From an uncultured Eubacteriales bacterium (lineage in GTDB: Bacteria > Bacillota > Clostridia > Oscillospirales > Oscillospiraceae), in the NCBI GenBank assembly GCA_900544765.1, contig UQWI01000001.1, forward strand, positions 186,001 to 250,000: a stretch of DNA of 64,000 nt. Reading direction: 5' to 3'. Within the stretch, counting starts at the first letter, position 1. Every line of letters starts with the position of its first letter. Below the pieces are notes generated by a model that had not been told where the DNA came from, made no database searches, and was given only the letters and a program-made list of their open reading frames with translations. Position numbers and translations under genes: made by a program. This document shows, in pieces, positions 25,493-34,077 of this stretch.

Positions 25493-26371
25493 TCACTTCG
25501 ACATGGACGCAAATATCTCCAGGAAGCGCCGCAGCAGCTCCGTCATCTCCTCGGCCATATAGGCTGCGCCGTAGGAGACCGTTTCCGTACCCCCGACCGG
25601 TATGTATTCCACGCCGGATACCCTTATGCCCGGCGTGTCCACAAGCACGGCCGATGCGAAACCCGAGGCCACAACATAGGAGAGTATCTCCACGCTCTCG
25701 CAGAAGATTATATCGTTCGGGTTCATGTCTGCTATGAGCTGGTTCTGTACGGCCAGCGCGGCGCGCGGCGCGGCCTCCGGGCGGGAAATGGCTATCCTGC
25801 CGCTCTGGCTGATGTCCACCACGCTCACCTGTTTGCGCCCGACCAGCTCGCTGTCGGGTGAAACTGCGCAGACCACACTGCACTTGGACATCTCACGGTA
25901 CACGGCGCGCTTTGGCGCACCCTCCTTAAACGTAGGCATTATCTGTATTTCAGCGTCGTACAGCAAATTTTCAAGGCCGTCATGCGGCACTACGCGCAGG
26001 CTGGGCACGAAGCCGCGAGCGTCCTCTCGCCTGAGCTCGCTCAACACGCCGGTGAGTAGACGCAGCTCCAGTGTGTTGCGGCAGCCTATGCCGAGCACGC
26101 GCTGGTTCTCCTCCCTGGCCGCCTTCAAGCGTCCCTTCGAGGCGTTGAAAAGCCTGAGTATCTCCCCGGCGTACTGCGTGTAAAGATATCCCTCCTGCGT
26201 CAGCCTGACGCTCTTGCTGGTCCTGTGGAAAAGCTTCACTCCCAGCTCGTCCTCAAGCGAGCTTATCTGGTGGCTGACCGCCGGCTGGGTCAGTCTCAGG
26301 CGCTCCGCCGCCCGCGAAAAGTTCAGTGTGTTGGCCACCGCCATAAAGCACTCCAGCTGTGTCGTATTCAG
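25493..26371 (-). CDS. LysR-family regulator with a CTG start codon
   Basis: A 292-residue LysR protein. The expected LysR N-terminus (NTTQLECFMAVANTLNFSRA) is only complete if translation begins at CTG 26369-26371, seven bases after a GGAGG site. The first ATG (26342-26344) would cut into the recognition fold and has no ribosome site. The helix-turn-helix is at about residues 16-37 (AAERLRLTQPAVSHQISSLE) and the effector domain at about 90-285. It is divergent from the MarR-ABC exporter operon with overlapping promoters. Target genes and inducer unknown. Confidence 0.8.
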   Translation of the reverse strand: MNTTQLECFMAVANTLNFSRAAERLRLTQPAVSHQISSLEDELGVKLFHRTSKSVRLTQEGYLYTQYAGEILRLFNASKGRLKAAREENQRVLGIGCRNTLELRLLTGVLSELRREDARGFVPSLRVVPHDGLENLLYDAEIQIMPTFKEGAPKRAVYREMSKCSVVCAVSPDSELVGRKQVSVVDISQSGRIAISRPEAAPRAALAVQNQLIADMNPNDIIFCESVEILSYVVASGFASAVLVDTPGIRVSGVEYIPVGGTETVSYGAAYMAEEMTELLRRFLEIFASMSK

Positions 26372-26419
26372 ACAAATTCCTCCCCCCGGCTCAGGGCCGC
26401 TTTGTATGATGTGGAATAG

Positions 26420-26485
26420 CTATAAAAACGTTTTATAGATAATAACACATTTGAATTTCACATTCAAGCTATTACGTGCTATAAA
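26420..26485. promoter_or_regulatory. Overlapping divergent promoters with two dyads (LysR / MarR)
   Basis: A 17-bp dyad, TTGAATTTCACATTCAA (26451-26467), contains both -35 boxes: minus-strand TTGAAT (26462-26467) with TATTAT at 26439-26444 (17-base spacer), and plus-strand TTCACA (26457-26462) with TATAAA at 26480-26485 (17-base spacer). A second 19-bp dyad, CTATAAAAACGTTTTATAG, lies at 26420-26438 next to the LysR -10. These fit a MarR operator and a LysR or second MarR operator. Confidence 0.6.
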
Positions 26486-26535
26486 TATCAAGGCCCAAAT
26501 AGTTAACATCTAAAGGAAGGGGGGGTCAATTTCTG

Positions 26536-26991
26536 ATGGATGTTGACCTTGGAGAAATGGTAACCGACAGCCGTCTGATAGGCATGCAGATATCCGCGCG
26601 CGGCAGCAGGGCGCTCAGCAGGGAAGGCCTTACAGCCATACAGGCCAGGGTTCTGCTCTACATTCTGGTGCGCTCTAAGCGCGGCACCTCCCTCACCGAG
26701 ATACACCGTGAAACAGGCTATTCCATGGCCGCCACCTCGGGTTTGATAAAGCGTCTGCGTGAAAAGGACTATGTCCGTGTGGAGGCCTGCAAGCTGGATG
26801 AGCGGCGCAAGCTGCTCTTCCCCACCGAAAAGGGAGAGCGCGTCCGCGAGAGCATCAACACCGCAATGAGCAACATGCCCAAGGTGCTTTACAACGGTTT
26901 TACCGACGACGAGCTGGTTATGCTCAACCAGCTCCAGAAAAAAATTCTTAAAAATCTTTCAGCCAACAGCAGCTGGATAATGGAGGGATAA
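26536..26991 (+). CDS. MarR-family transcriptional regulator
   Basis: A 151-residue winged-helix regulator of the MarR type. The recognition region is TSLTEIHRETGYSMAATSGLIKRLREKDYV (about residues 56-85; beta wing KLDERRKLLFPTEKG) with dimer helices at both ends. It is the first gene of an operon with two ABC exporter half-transporters (4-base gap to the first). This arrangement usually means a ligand-released repressor of a drug or metabolite exporter. A dyad over the operon's -35 box is the likely operator. Confidence 0.88.
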   Translation: MDVDLGEMVTDSRLIGMQISARGSRALSREGLTAIQARVLLYILVRSKRGTSLTEIHRETGYSMAATSGLIKRLREKDYVRVEACKLDERRKLLFPTEKGERVRESINTAMSNMPKVLYNGFTDDELVMLNQLQKKILKNLSANSSWIMEG

Positions 26992-26995
26992 AAGC

Positions 26996-28735
26996 TTGAA
27001 AATAGTCTTGCAGCAAGTCGGGCGCTATAAGAAGGACACCTTCCTGACGATGGGCCTCACCGTCCTGGAAGTCATTATGGAAATCCTGCTCCCCTTTATA
27101 ACCGCCCGTCTGATTGACCAGGGACTTGAGGCGAGCAATCTGCCTGTAGTGATACGCTACGGCCTGATAATGGTCGGCATGAGCATCGTCAGCCTCATAT
27201 TCGGCGCACTGGCAGGCAAATTCGCAGCAAACGCCTCCGCCGGTTTCGCCGCGAACCTGCGCGAGGCCATATACAACAACGTACAGACCTTCTCTTTTTC
27301 CAATATTGACAAGTTCTCTGTGCCCAGCCTGGTCACCCGTATGACCACGGACATAACGAACGTACAGATGGCCTTTATGATGTGTACGCGTGTCGCCGTG
27401 CGCGCTCCCCTGAACCTCATCTTCAGCTTCGCCATGACGATGTACATCTGCTCCGAGATCGCCCCCACCTTCCTCATTGCGGTTATATTCCTGATGGTAG
27501 TCCTGGGCGTCATCATGGTGGTAACTCTCAAGATATTCAACGAAGTTTTCCGCCGTTACGACGATCTGAACGCAAGCGTGCAGGAAAACGTCGGCGCTAT
27601 CCGTGTGGTGAAGGCTTTCGTCCGCGAAGGCTATGAGGGAAAGAAGTTCAACAAGGCCAGCGACATGCTCTACAAGCTCTCCGTCAAGGCAGAAAGCCTG
27701 CTCGCCTTCAACAACCCGGCTATGATGATAGCCGTTTACTTCTGCATCATCATGGTCTCGTGGATGGGCGCGCAGTTCATAGTCGCCGGGGACCTCACCA
27801 CCGGCGACCTGACCAGCCTCTTCAGCTACATAATGAGCCTGCTCATGAGCCTGATGATGCTCAGCATGGTCATCGTAATGATAAGCATGTCCCTTGCCAG
27901 CATCCGCCGTATAAGCGAAGTGCTGCATGAAAAGCCGGATCTGCACAACCCCGAGGACCCCGTATATGAAGTCCCCAACGGCGACATCGACTTCGAGCAC
28001 GTCAACTTCGCCTACAAGCACGGTTCCGGCAAATACGCCCTGCAGGATATCAACCTACACATCAAGTCCGGCGAGACCATCGGCGTCATCGGCGGAACGG
28101 GCGCCGGCAAGAGCAGCCTGGTCAACCTCATCTGCCGGCTCTACGACGTGACGGACGGCTCCGTCAAGGTCGGCGACATAGATGTTCGCAATTACGACAT
28201 GGACTCCCTGCGCAACCAGGTCGCCGTTGTGCTGCAGAAAAACACCCTTTTCTCAGGCACGATACTAGAAAACCTGCGTTGGGGCAATCCGGAGGCAACA
28301 GAGGAGCAGTGTGTTGCAGCCTGCAAGGCCGCCTGCGCCGACGAGTTCATCGACCGCTTCCCGGACGGCTACAACACCCGCATAGAGCGCGGCGGCAACA
28401 ACGTCTCCGGCGGCCAGAAGCAGAGGCTCTGCATCGCCCGCGCCCTGCTGAAGAACCCCAAGGTGCTCATCCTCGACGACTCCACCAGCGCCGTCGACAC
28501 AGCGACAGACGCAAAAATACGCGCGGCCTTCCGCGAAAGCATCCCCGGAACGACCAAGATAATAATCGCCCAGCGCATATCCAGCGTGCAGGACGCCGAC
28601 CGTATACTCGTCCTCGACGACGGCAAGATTGACGCCTTTGACTCGCATGAAAACCTGCTGAAGTCCAACGCCATATATCAGGAGATATACGAGAGCCAGA
28701 TTAAGGGCGGCGGCGACTTCGACCAGCCGAATTGA
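26996..28735 (+). CDS. ABC exporter half-transporter, degenerate-site subunit
   Basis: A 579-residue ABC exporter: six-TM domain (about 1-320) and nucleotide-binding domain. Walker A is GGTGAGKS (366-373) and the signature VSGGQ (470-474) is canonical. The residue after Walker B is Asp (D494-D495, LILDDSTSAVD) instead of catalytic Glu, and the switch His is Gln (Q526, IIAQRIS). This is the pattern of the degenerate-site subunit of heterodimeric exporters such as TM287/288 or BmrCD. The start is TTG behind GGAGGG. It pairs with the next gene. Confidence 0.92.
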   Translation: MKIVLQQVGRYKKDTFLTMGLTVLEVIMEILLPFITARLIDQGLEASNLPVVIRYGLIMVGMSIVSLIFGALAGKFAANASAGFAANLREAIYNNVQTFSFSNIDKFSVPSLVTRMTTDITNVQMAFMMCTRVAVRAPLNLIFSFAMTMYICSEIAPTFLIAVIFLMVVLGVIMVVTLKIFNEVFRRYDDLNASVQENVGAIRVVKAFVREGYEGKKFNKASDMLYKLSVKAESLLAFNNPAMMIAVYFCIIMVSWMGAQFIVAGDLTTGDLTSLFSYIMSLLMSLMMLSMVIVMISMSLASIRRISEVLHEKPDLHNPEDPVYEVPNGDIDFEHVNFAYKHGSGKYALQDINLHIKSGETIGVIGGTGAGKSSLVNLICRLYDVTDGSVKVGDIDVRNYDMDSLRNQVAVVLQKNTLFSGTILENLRWGNPEATEEQCVAACKAACADEFIDRFPDGYNTRIERGGNNVSGGQKQRLCIARALLKNPKVLILDDSTSAVDTATDAKIRAAFRESIPGTTKIIIAQRISSVQDADRILVLDDGKIDAFDSHENLLKSNAIYQEIYESQIKGGGDFDQPN

Positions 28736-28750
28736 AAGGAGGGGTAAGAA

Positions 28751-30652
28751 ATGGACCAGAAGAAATCCCGCGCAAGCCATATCAAAGGTTCCCTTCCGCT
28801 GCTGAACCGCGTAATCAAGTACATGCTGGCGCACTACAAGTGGACCTTCCTGATTGTCGTGTGCTGCATCGTAATCAACGCCGTCTGTTCCGTTGTCGGC
28901 GCCACCTTCCCCCAATCTCTAATAGACGATTACATAGAGCCTATGCTCAACACAGGCGCAGACCTGTTTCCGGAGCTGCTCAATCAGATAATCCAGCTTG
29001 CCTGTATCATGGGCTCCGGCGTCCTTGCGGCCTACCTGTACAACCGCCTGATGGTCAACGTCGGCCAGGGCACTATGCGCTCCCTGCGCGACGATCTGTT
29101 CACGCACATGGAAGCCCTGCCCATCAAGTATTTCGACACACACGCCCACGGCGACATCATGAGCGTCTATACCAACGACGTCGACACGCTGCGTCAGCTC
29201 ATGAGCCAGACCATACCTCAGACCATCAACTCCGCCATCACCATGGTAGCAACCTTTATCACAATGGTTGTGCTGAGCCCCATCCTGACGGTCATCAGCC
29301 TTCTCACCGCCGTGATAATGCTGTTTGTCACCAGCCAGTTCACAAAGTTCTCCGCGAAGTATTACATCAAGCAGCAGCGTGACCTCGGCGAGCTCGACGG
29401 CTTCATCGAAGAAATGATGGACGGCCAGAAGGTCATCAAGGTATTCTGCCACGAGGAAGAGTCCAAGGCCGACTTCCGCAAGGTAAATGGCGCCCTTTGT
29501 GAGAGCGCCACCAAGGCCAACACCTTTGCCAACCTGCTCATGCCTGTGAACGCCAACATCGGCTGGCTGAGCTATGTTGTCTGCGCCATTGTCGGCGCCA
29601 TCCTCGCTATAAACGGTGTCGGCGGCGTCACTCTCGGCACGGTTGTCGCCTTTGTGGGCCTCAACAAGAGCTTCACCAACCCGATAAGCCAGCTCTCCAT
29701 GCAGGTCAACTTCGTCGTCACCGCCGCTGCCGGCGCGCAGCGAGTCTTTGAGCTCATGGATCAGGTGCCCGAGAAGGACGAGGGCTATGTCGAGCTCGTC
29801 AACGCCAAGGAAGGCGCTAACGACGAAATCTACGAGACCGAAGAGCGCACCAACGTCTGGGCCTGGAAGCACCCGCACAAGGCCGACGGCACCGTCACCT
29901 ACAAGAAGCTCTGCGGCGAAGTCGTGTTTGACCACGTCGACTTCGGCTACGACCCCAACAAGATTGTGCTGCACGACATAAGCATGTGGGCTAAGCCCGG
30001 TCAGAAGATAGCCTTTGTCGGCGCTACCGGCGCAGGCAAGACCACCATTACAAACCTGATTAACCGTTTCTACGACATAGACGACGGAAAGATACGCTAC
30101 GACGGCATCAATATCAACAAGATAAAGAAGCAGGACCTGCGCCGCAGCCTCGGCATGGTGCTTCAGGACACCCACCTCTTTACAGGCACCGTCATGGAGA
30201 ACATACGCTACGGCAACCTCGACGCCACAGACGAGGAGTGCATAGCCGCCGCCCAGCTCGCGAACGCGGACGGTTTCATCCAGCGCCTGCCCGACGGCTA
30301 CAACACCATGCTCACCGGCGACGGCGCCAATCTCAGCCAGGGCCAGCGCCAGCTGCTGGCCATCGCCCGGGCGGCGGTTGCCGATCCCCCGGTGCTGATA
30401 CTCGACGAGGCCACCAGCTCCATAGACACCCGCACCGAAAAGCTCGTGCAGGGCGGCATGGACGCGCTGATGACGGGCCGCACGACCTTCGTCATAGCCC
30501 ACCGCCTCTCCACCGTACAGAACGCCGACTGCATCATGGTTATGGAGCTCGGACGCATCATAGAGCGCGGCACGCACGATGAGCTCATTGCTAAGCAGGG
30601 CAAGTACTATCAGCTATACACCGGCAACTTTGTCAAGGAAGAAAAGGAATAA
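28751..30652 (+). CDS. ABC exporter half-transporter, catalytic-site subunit
   Basis: A 633-residue ABC exporter with six TM helices (about 25-340), an inserted linker of about 45 residues before the nucleotide-binding domain, and Walker A GATGAGKT (K430). Walker B has catalytic E553 (LILDEATSSID) and switch H584 (IAHRLS). Its signature is LSQGQ (528-532) instead of LSGGQ, so the degenerate site would be formed with the partner's D495/Q526, and the active site from this Walker B plus the partner's intact VSGGQ. It starts behind AAAGGAGGGG, 15 bases after the partner. It exports drugs, lipids or peptides; substrate unknown. Confidence 0.92.
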   Translation: MDQKKSRASHIKGSLPLLNRVIKYMLAHYKWTFLIVVCCIVINAVCSVVGATFPQSLIDDYIEPMLNTGADLFPELLNQIIQLACIMGSGVLAAYLYNRLMVNVGQGTMRSLRDDLFTHMEALPIKYFDTHAHGDIMSVYTNDVDTLRQLMSQTIPQTINSAITMVATFITMVVLSPILTVISLLTAVIMLFVTSQFTKFSAKYYIKQQRDLGELDGFIEEMMDGQKVIKVFCHEEESKADFRKVNGALCESATKANTFANLLMPVNANIGWLSYVVCAIVGAILAINGVGGVTLGTVVAFVGLNKSFTNPISQLSMQVNFVVTAAAGAQRVFELMDQVPEKDEGYVELVNAKEGANDEIYETEERTNVWAWKHPHKADGTVTYKKLCGEVVFDHVDFGYDPNKIVLHDISMWAKPGQKIAFVGATGAGKTTITNLINRFYDIDDGKIRYDGININKIKKQDLRRSLGMVLQDTHLFTGTVMENIRYGNLDATDEECIAAAQLANADGFIQRLPDGYNTMLTGDGANLSQGQRQLLAIARAAVADPPVLILDEATSSIDTRTEKLVQGGMDALMTGRTTFVIAHRLSTVQNADCIMVMELGRIIERGTHDELIAKQGKYYQLYTGNFVKEEKE

Positions 30653-30663
30653 ACCCAAACGCG

Positions 30664-30697
30664 CTGCCCCGTGCCAAAAGGCGCGGGGCAGTTTTTT
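30664..30697 (+). terminator. Intrinsic terminator of the MarR-ABC operon
   Basis: CTGCCCCG (30664-30671) pairs with CGGGGCAG (30684-30691), followed by six T. Confidence 0.9.
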
Positions 30698-30709
30698 ACG
30701 CTCTCCGGC

Positions 30710-30738
30710 TTGATTTCTTTACAGCTTCTCAGTATATT
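30710..30738 (+). promoter_or_regulatory. Promoter of the HAD hydrolase gene
   Basis: TTGATT (30710-30715), 17-base spacer, TATATT (30733-30738), 33 bases before the start codon. Confidence 0.65.
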
Positions 30739-30771
30739 TATAGGCGTTGCAAACAGAAAGGAGCCAATAAC

Positions 30772-31485
30772 TTGAAAATAGATATGGTCTTATTTGATTT
30801 GGACGGCACCCTGCTGCCCATGGACAACGACGAGTTCACCCGAGGCTATTTCAAGCTGCTAGCCAAGAAGGTTGCCGCCTGCGGCTACGAGGCGGACACG
30901 CTGGTCGACTCAATCTGGGCCGGCGTGGCGGCCATGGTCAAGAACGACGGCACACGCAGCAACGAGGAGGCCTTCTGGGACAAGTTTGAGTCCATTTACG
31001 GGCCCAAGGTATACTACGACAAGCCGGTGTTCGATGAGTTCTATGCCGTGGACTTCAAGCAGGCCAGGTGCTTTTGCGGCTTCAACCCCAAGGCAGCCGA
31101 AGCCGTAGCCCTGGTCAGGGAGCTCGGGCTGCGCACCGCGCTGGCCACGAACCCTCTCTTCCCCTCCGTTGCCACCGAAACACGCATAGGCTGGGCCGGG
31201 CTCAACCGGCAGGATTTCGAGCTGGTTACGACATATGAAAACTCGCGCTTCTGCAAGCCGAATCCTGAGTATTACAGGGAAATGGCATCCGGTCTGGGCG
31301 TTGAGTGCTGTAACTGCCTCATGGTCGGCAACGACGCCGGTGAGGATATGCTCGCCGCACAGCAGGCAGGTATGAGCGCCTTCCTGCTCACAGACTGCCT
31401 TATAAACAGGCACAATCTCGACATATCCGCTGTTCCTCACGGCGGCTTTGAGGAGCTCGCGGCCTATCTCAGGACGCTCAGGTGA
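30772..31485 (+). CDS. HAD-family hydrolase (phosphatase-like)
   Basis: A 237-residue HAD hydrolase with motif I LFDLDGTLLPMD near the N-terminus, a helical cap (about 18-85), motif II in LATNP, motif III lysine in CKPNPEYYREM and motif IV VGNDAGEDMLAA. It probably acts on a small phosphorylated metabolite in the cytoplasm. The start is TTG behind AAAGGAG. It is monocistronic between two terminators, so the substrate cannot be inferred from neighbours. Confidence 0.85.
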   Translation: MKIDMVLFDLDGTLLPMDNDEFTRGYFKLLAKKVAACGYEADTLVDSIWAGVAAMVKNDGTRSNEEAFWDKFESIYGPKVYYDKPVFDEFYAVDFKQARCFCGFNPKAAEAVALVRELGLRTALATNPLFPSVATETRIGWAGLNRQDFELVTTYENSRFCKPNPEYYREMASGLGVECCNCLMVGNDAGEDMLAAQQAGMSAFLLTDCLINRHNLDISAVPHGGFEELAAYLRTLR

Positions 31486-31490
31486 ATGCA

Positions 31491-31526
31491 GGACACCGCC
31501 CCGGTTAAAAAACCGGGGCGGTGTCC
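31491..31526 (+). terminator. Perfect 16-bp stem between convergent genes
   Basis: GGACACCGCCCCGGTT (31491-31506), AAAA loop, and its exact complement (31511-31526). The T-run after it is weak, but the position 5 bases after the HAD stop and before a convergent gene supports terminator function. Confidence 0.65.
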
Positions 31527-31554
31527 TTCCTGGCTTGCGGCCGGAATGCGGCCC

Positions 31555-31962
31555 TCACTTCTCTATAGTCAGGTTTTCAATACCGTTTTCCTCAAATTCT
31601 GTGATGTATTCGTCCATGCGGTTCGTCAGCTCCGTGAAGTCCTCGGGGTCGGTGTCCTCGAGGTTCATGTCGCGCCGTGCGAGTTCCTCGGCCAGTATGT
31701 CGAAGAAAACTGCGTCCTCATAGTCCGCGATGGCCTCGTGTATACCGCCTTCCTCGAAGGCTTTGGACGGGAACACATGCCCGTACCAGGTGGTGTATAA
31801 ATCCTTCAGGCCCAGCTTGGCGCAGTAGCCAAACAGCTTTTCCTGTATGTCGTCGTAGTCGGTAAAGCGGTCCTCGCCGCGCGTCGAATTCAGGACCCAG
31901 TTGCCTATATACACCATATCCAGCAGACGCCGGAACTCCTTGGACGAGAGTTCGATATTCAT
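31555..31962 (-). CDS. Conserved-looking protein of unknown function
   Basis: 135 residues, strongly acidic at the C-terminus, no signal peptide or TM segment. The start MNIELSSKEFRRLLDM is fixed by GAGGAGG upstream. The phrase VYIGNWVLNSTRGEDRFTDYDDIQEKL recalls a small soluble bacterial family with no assigned role that I cannot name. Monocistronic, convergent with the HAD gene. No catalytic motif is visible. Confidence 0.65.
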   Translation of the reverse strand: MNIELSSKEFRRLLDMVYIGNWVLNSTRGEDRFTDYDDIQEKLFGYCAKLGLKDLYTTWYGHVFPSKAFEEGGIHEAIADYEDAVFFDILAEELARRDMNLEDTDPEDFTELTNRMDEYITEFEENGIENLTIEK

Positions 31963-32246
31963 CGCGCAAACCTCCTCAAAGCGCCAGATGCGCATATGTA
32001 TTGTACCACACTGTCAAGAGGAATTCCACACAAATCGTATTACTTAGTAATCAAAACGCCGCGCTATGCCGGCTGAGGCGCAATACGGCATTGCAAAACC
32101 GCGCGCCGATGTTCGCATTTTGGCTTTCAGGCATGCAGGGTCCGGCAGTTTTATGCCCAGAAATTGCCCTGAACAGCTCTGTGAGCGGATTCTGCCCCAC
32201 GCGCATAATGCAGCATATACATGCAGAAACTGTATCCGGTGATGTT

Positions 32247-32681
32247 ATGCGTGAACTTACAAACGAACAGTATGCCGAAATTTGCAGGCGGCACTCCCCG
32301 AAGTCCAAAACCGCAGGAGACGTGCTGCGCGCCTTCGTCTGCGGCGGAGCCGTATGCGCCGTCGGCCAGGTGCTAATGTACCTCTGGCAGCTGGCCGGTC
32401 TGGGCGAGGACGCGCCCACGGTCACGAGCATGAGCCTGGTGTTCCTTGGCGCTCTGTTCACAGGCCTGGGCGTATACGACAATTTCTCAAAGCTCGCAGG
32501 CGCGGGCGCCCTTGTCCCGATAACCGGTTTCGCCAACTCGGTTGCCTCCCCCGCCCTGGAATTCAAGACAGAGGGCTTCGTGACCGGCCTGGCCGCCAAG
32601 CTGTTCATAATCGCAGGCCCTGTCCTCGTCTACGGCACACTGGCCAGTGTAGCCTACGGTCTCATACTCTGTCTCATATAA
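32247..32681 (+). CDS. spoVAC: Stage V sporulation protein AC
   Basis: A 144-residue membrane protein. The core matches SpoVAC: AFVCGGAVCAVGQ, LTGLGVYD-like FTGLGVYDNFSKLAGAGA, VPITGFANSVASPALEFKTEGFVTG, LAAKLFIIAGPVLVYG. SpoVA proteins form the channel that moves dipicolinic acid into the forespore and out at germination. The ATG at 32247-32249 gives the usual length but its ribosome site is weak. SpoVAD and SpoVAE are not adjacent, which is unusual since spoVAC-VAD-VAEB normally lie together. Confidence 0.88.
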   Translation: MRELTNEQYAEICRRHSPKSKTAGDVLRAFVCGGAVCAVGQVLMYLWQLAGLGEDAPTVTSMSLVFLGALFTGLGVYDNFSKLAGAGALVPITGFANSVASPALEFKTEGFVTGLAAKLFIIAGPVLVYGTLASVAYGLILCLI

Positions 32682-32693
32682 GCTATTCTATTC

Positions 32694-32742
32694 ATGCCCA
32701 AGCCGTTTTGGATTGACCAGAAATGGTTTGGGCATTATTTTA
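32694..32742 (+). terminator. Intrinsic terminator after spoVAC
   Basis: ATGCCCAAGCC (32694-32704) pairs with GGTTTGGGCAT (32725-32735) with one G-U, followed by TATTTTAT. Confidence 0.65.
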
Positions 32743-32827
32743 TAACTTTTGCAGCAGCGTTCTTTGCGTTTTGCTCGCCTTTCTCACAAATATTACTACA
32801 AATATTGCAACTTGTTCAACATTTAGT

Positions 32828-32856
32828 TTGACTTTTAACTATTTATTTGGTATTCT
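32828..32856 (+). promoter_or_regulatory. Promoter of the 2-hydroxyacyl-CoA dehydratase-like operon
   Basis: TTGACT (32828-32833), 17-base AT-rich spacer, TATTCT (32851-32856), 33 bases before the TTG start. Confidence 0.7.
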
Positions 32857-32889
32857 GACTATAGGATTGCTGAGATTGGGGGGTTAAAT

Positions 32890-34077
32890 TTGCGAGACTT
32901 AAAGCATCTCATCTATTTTGAGGACCTGCTTCAGGAGGCGAACAACGCCCTTGTGAAGCAGGCGAAGTCAGAGGGCCTGAGAGCCCTGGGTTACACCTGC
33001 TACTTTATGCCGGAAGTGCTGCTGGACATCAGCGGCTGCTTCGGCGTGAGGCTCCGCGCCCCACGCTCCGGCTCGCCCGACATAGCCACATACTACATGT
33101 CGGGACGCACCTGTCACTACGGGCGCAGCCTCCTTGAGCGCGCGCTCGAGGGCGGCTACAACTTCCTCGACGCCCAGATGGCCACCGAAACCTGCACCGT
33201 CACCTGCCGCTTTCAGGAGCACTTGCAGATGATGGACGTCATCCAGAACCCGGATTTCTTCTGCGAATTCTCCGACGTACCCTTCAAAAAGACCGCAAAC
33301 AGCGTAGAGCACTATGAAAAGCAGCTGCGCGCCCATGTGCTGGAGCCGCTGCACGAGCGCTTCGGGATAGACATTTCCGACGAGGCGCTGGCGGCGGCAA
33401 TCAAGCAGCACAACGAAGTCTGCGCCCTGATAACTGAAATCGGCGAGCACAGGAAGAGCCTCAACCCCAATATCACGGGCTATGAGTTCCACGTCATACA
33501 GCTCGTGACCCTGACCTGTCCCAAGCATCTGATACTGCCTTACCTGCGTGAGACGGCTGAAGAGCTGCGCACGCGCGAGCCGGAGAGCGAGCCGTGGTAC
33601 CGCTGCCGCGTTGTGCTGTCCGGCAGTGAAAATGATGACCCCGCCTTCACACAGCTCATCGAGAGCTGCGGCGCGATGGTAGTCGCCGACCGCTACTGCT
33701 ACGGCTCGCTGCCCGGGCGCGAGCAGATAATTGCAGCCGAGGGAGAGAGCCCGCTCAGGGCCATAGCCCGGCACTATCTGGAGACGAGCATGTGCCCACG
33801 CTTCATGGAGCAGCATGTCATGCGTCAGCGCAAGCAGTACCTGGCAGAGCTGGCAAAGGAGTACCACGCGGACGGCATCATCGTCGAGAGCAACAAGTTC
33901 TGCGAATACTGGAGCTATGAGCGCACGATAGACACCATCGTACTCAACCGCGACTTCGGCATACCAGTCTGCTCCATTGAAAAAGAATACGTCAACAGCG
34001 CCTCCGGCCAGCTGCGCACGCGCTTCCAGGCCTTTATAGAGAGTATCGAGATCAAGAAGATACAGGAGGGCAAGTGA
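32890..34077 (+). CDS. 2-hydroxyacyl-CoA dehydratase family subunit (HgdB/D-component-like)
   Basis: 395 residues, start TTG behind GGGGGG. The C-terminal half has the HGD-D family pattern (RVVLSGSENDDPAFTQLIES, MVVADRYCYG, YHADGIIVESNKFCEYW, FGIPVCSIEKEYV). Cysteines in TCHYG and TETCTVTCR may bind the [4Fe-4S] cluster. Such subunits remove water from 2-hydroxyacyl-CoA by a ketyl-radical mechanism or, in other members, reduce arenes or carry double-cubane clusters. It overlaps the next gene by one base. The ATP-driven activator (HgdC) normally needed is not in the window. Confidence 0.8.
   Translation: MRDLKHLIYFEDLLQEANNALVKQAKSEGLRALGYTCYFMPEVLLDISGCFGVRLRAPRSGSPDIATYYMSGRTCHYGRSLLERALEGGYNFLDAQMATETCTVTCRFQEHLQMMDVIQNPDFFCEFSDVPFKKTANSVEHYEKQLRAHVLEPLHERFGIDISDEALAAAIKQHNEVCALITEIGEHRKSLNPNITGYEFHVIQLVTLTCPKHLILPYLRETAEELRTREPESEPWYRCRVVLSGSENDDPAFTQLIESCGAMVVADRYCYGSLPGREQIIAAEGESPLRAIARHYLETSMCPRFMEQHVMRQRKQYLAELAKEYHADGIIVESNKFCEYWSYERTIDTIVLNRDFGIPVCSIEKEYVNSASGQLRTRFQAFIESIEIKKIQEGK

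Noticed and set aside
28919..30577. Long open frame (552 codons) antisense to the second ABC exporter gene
   Set aside because: Same codon-bias artefact; the plus strand has complete ABC motifs.
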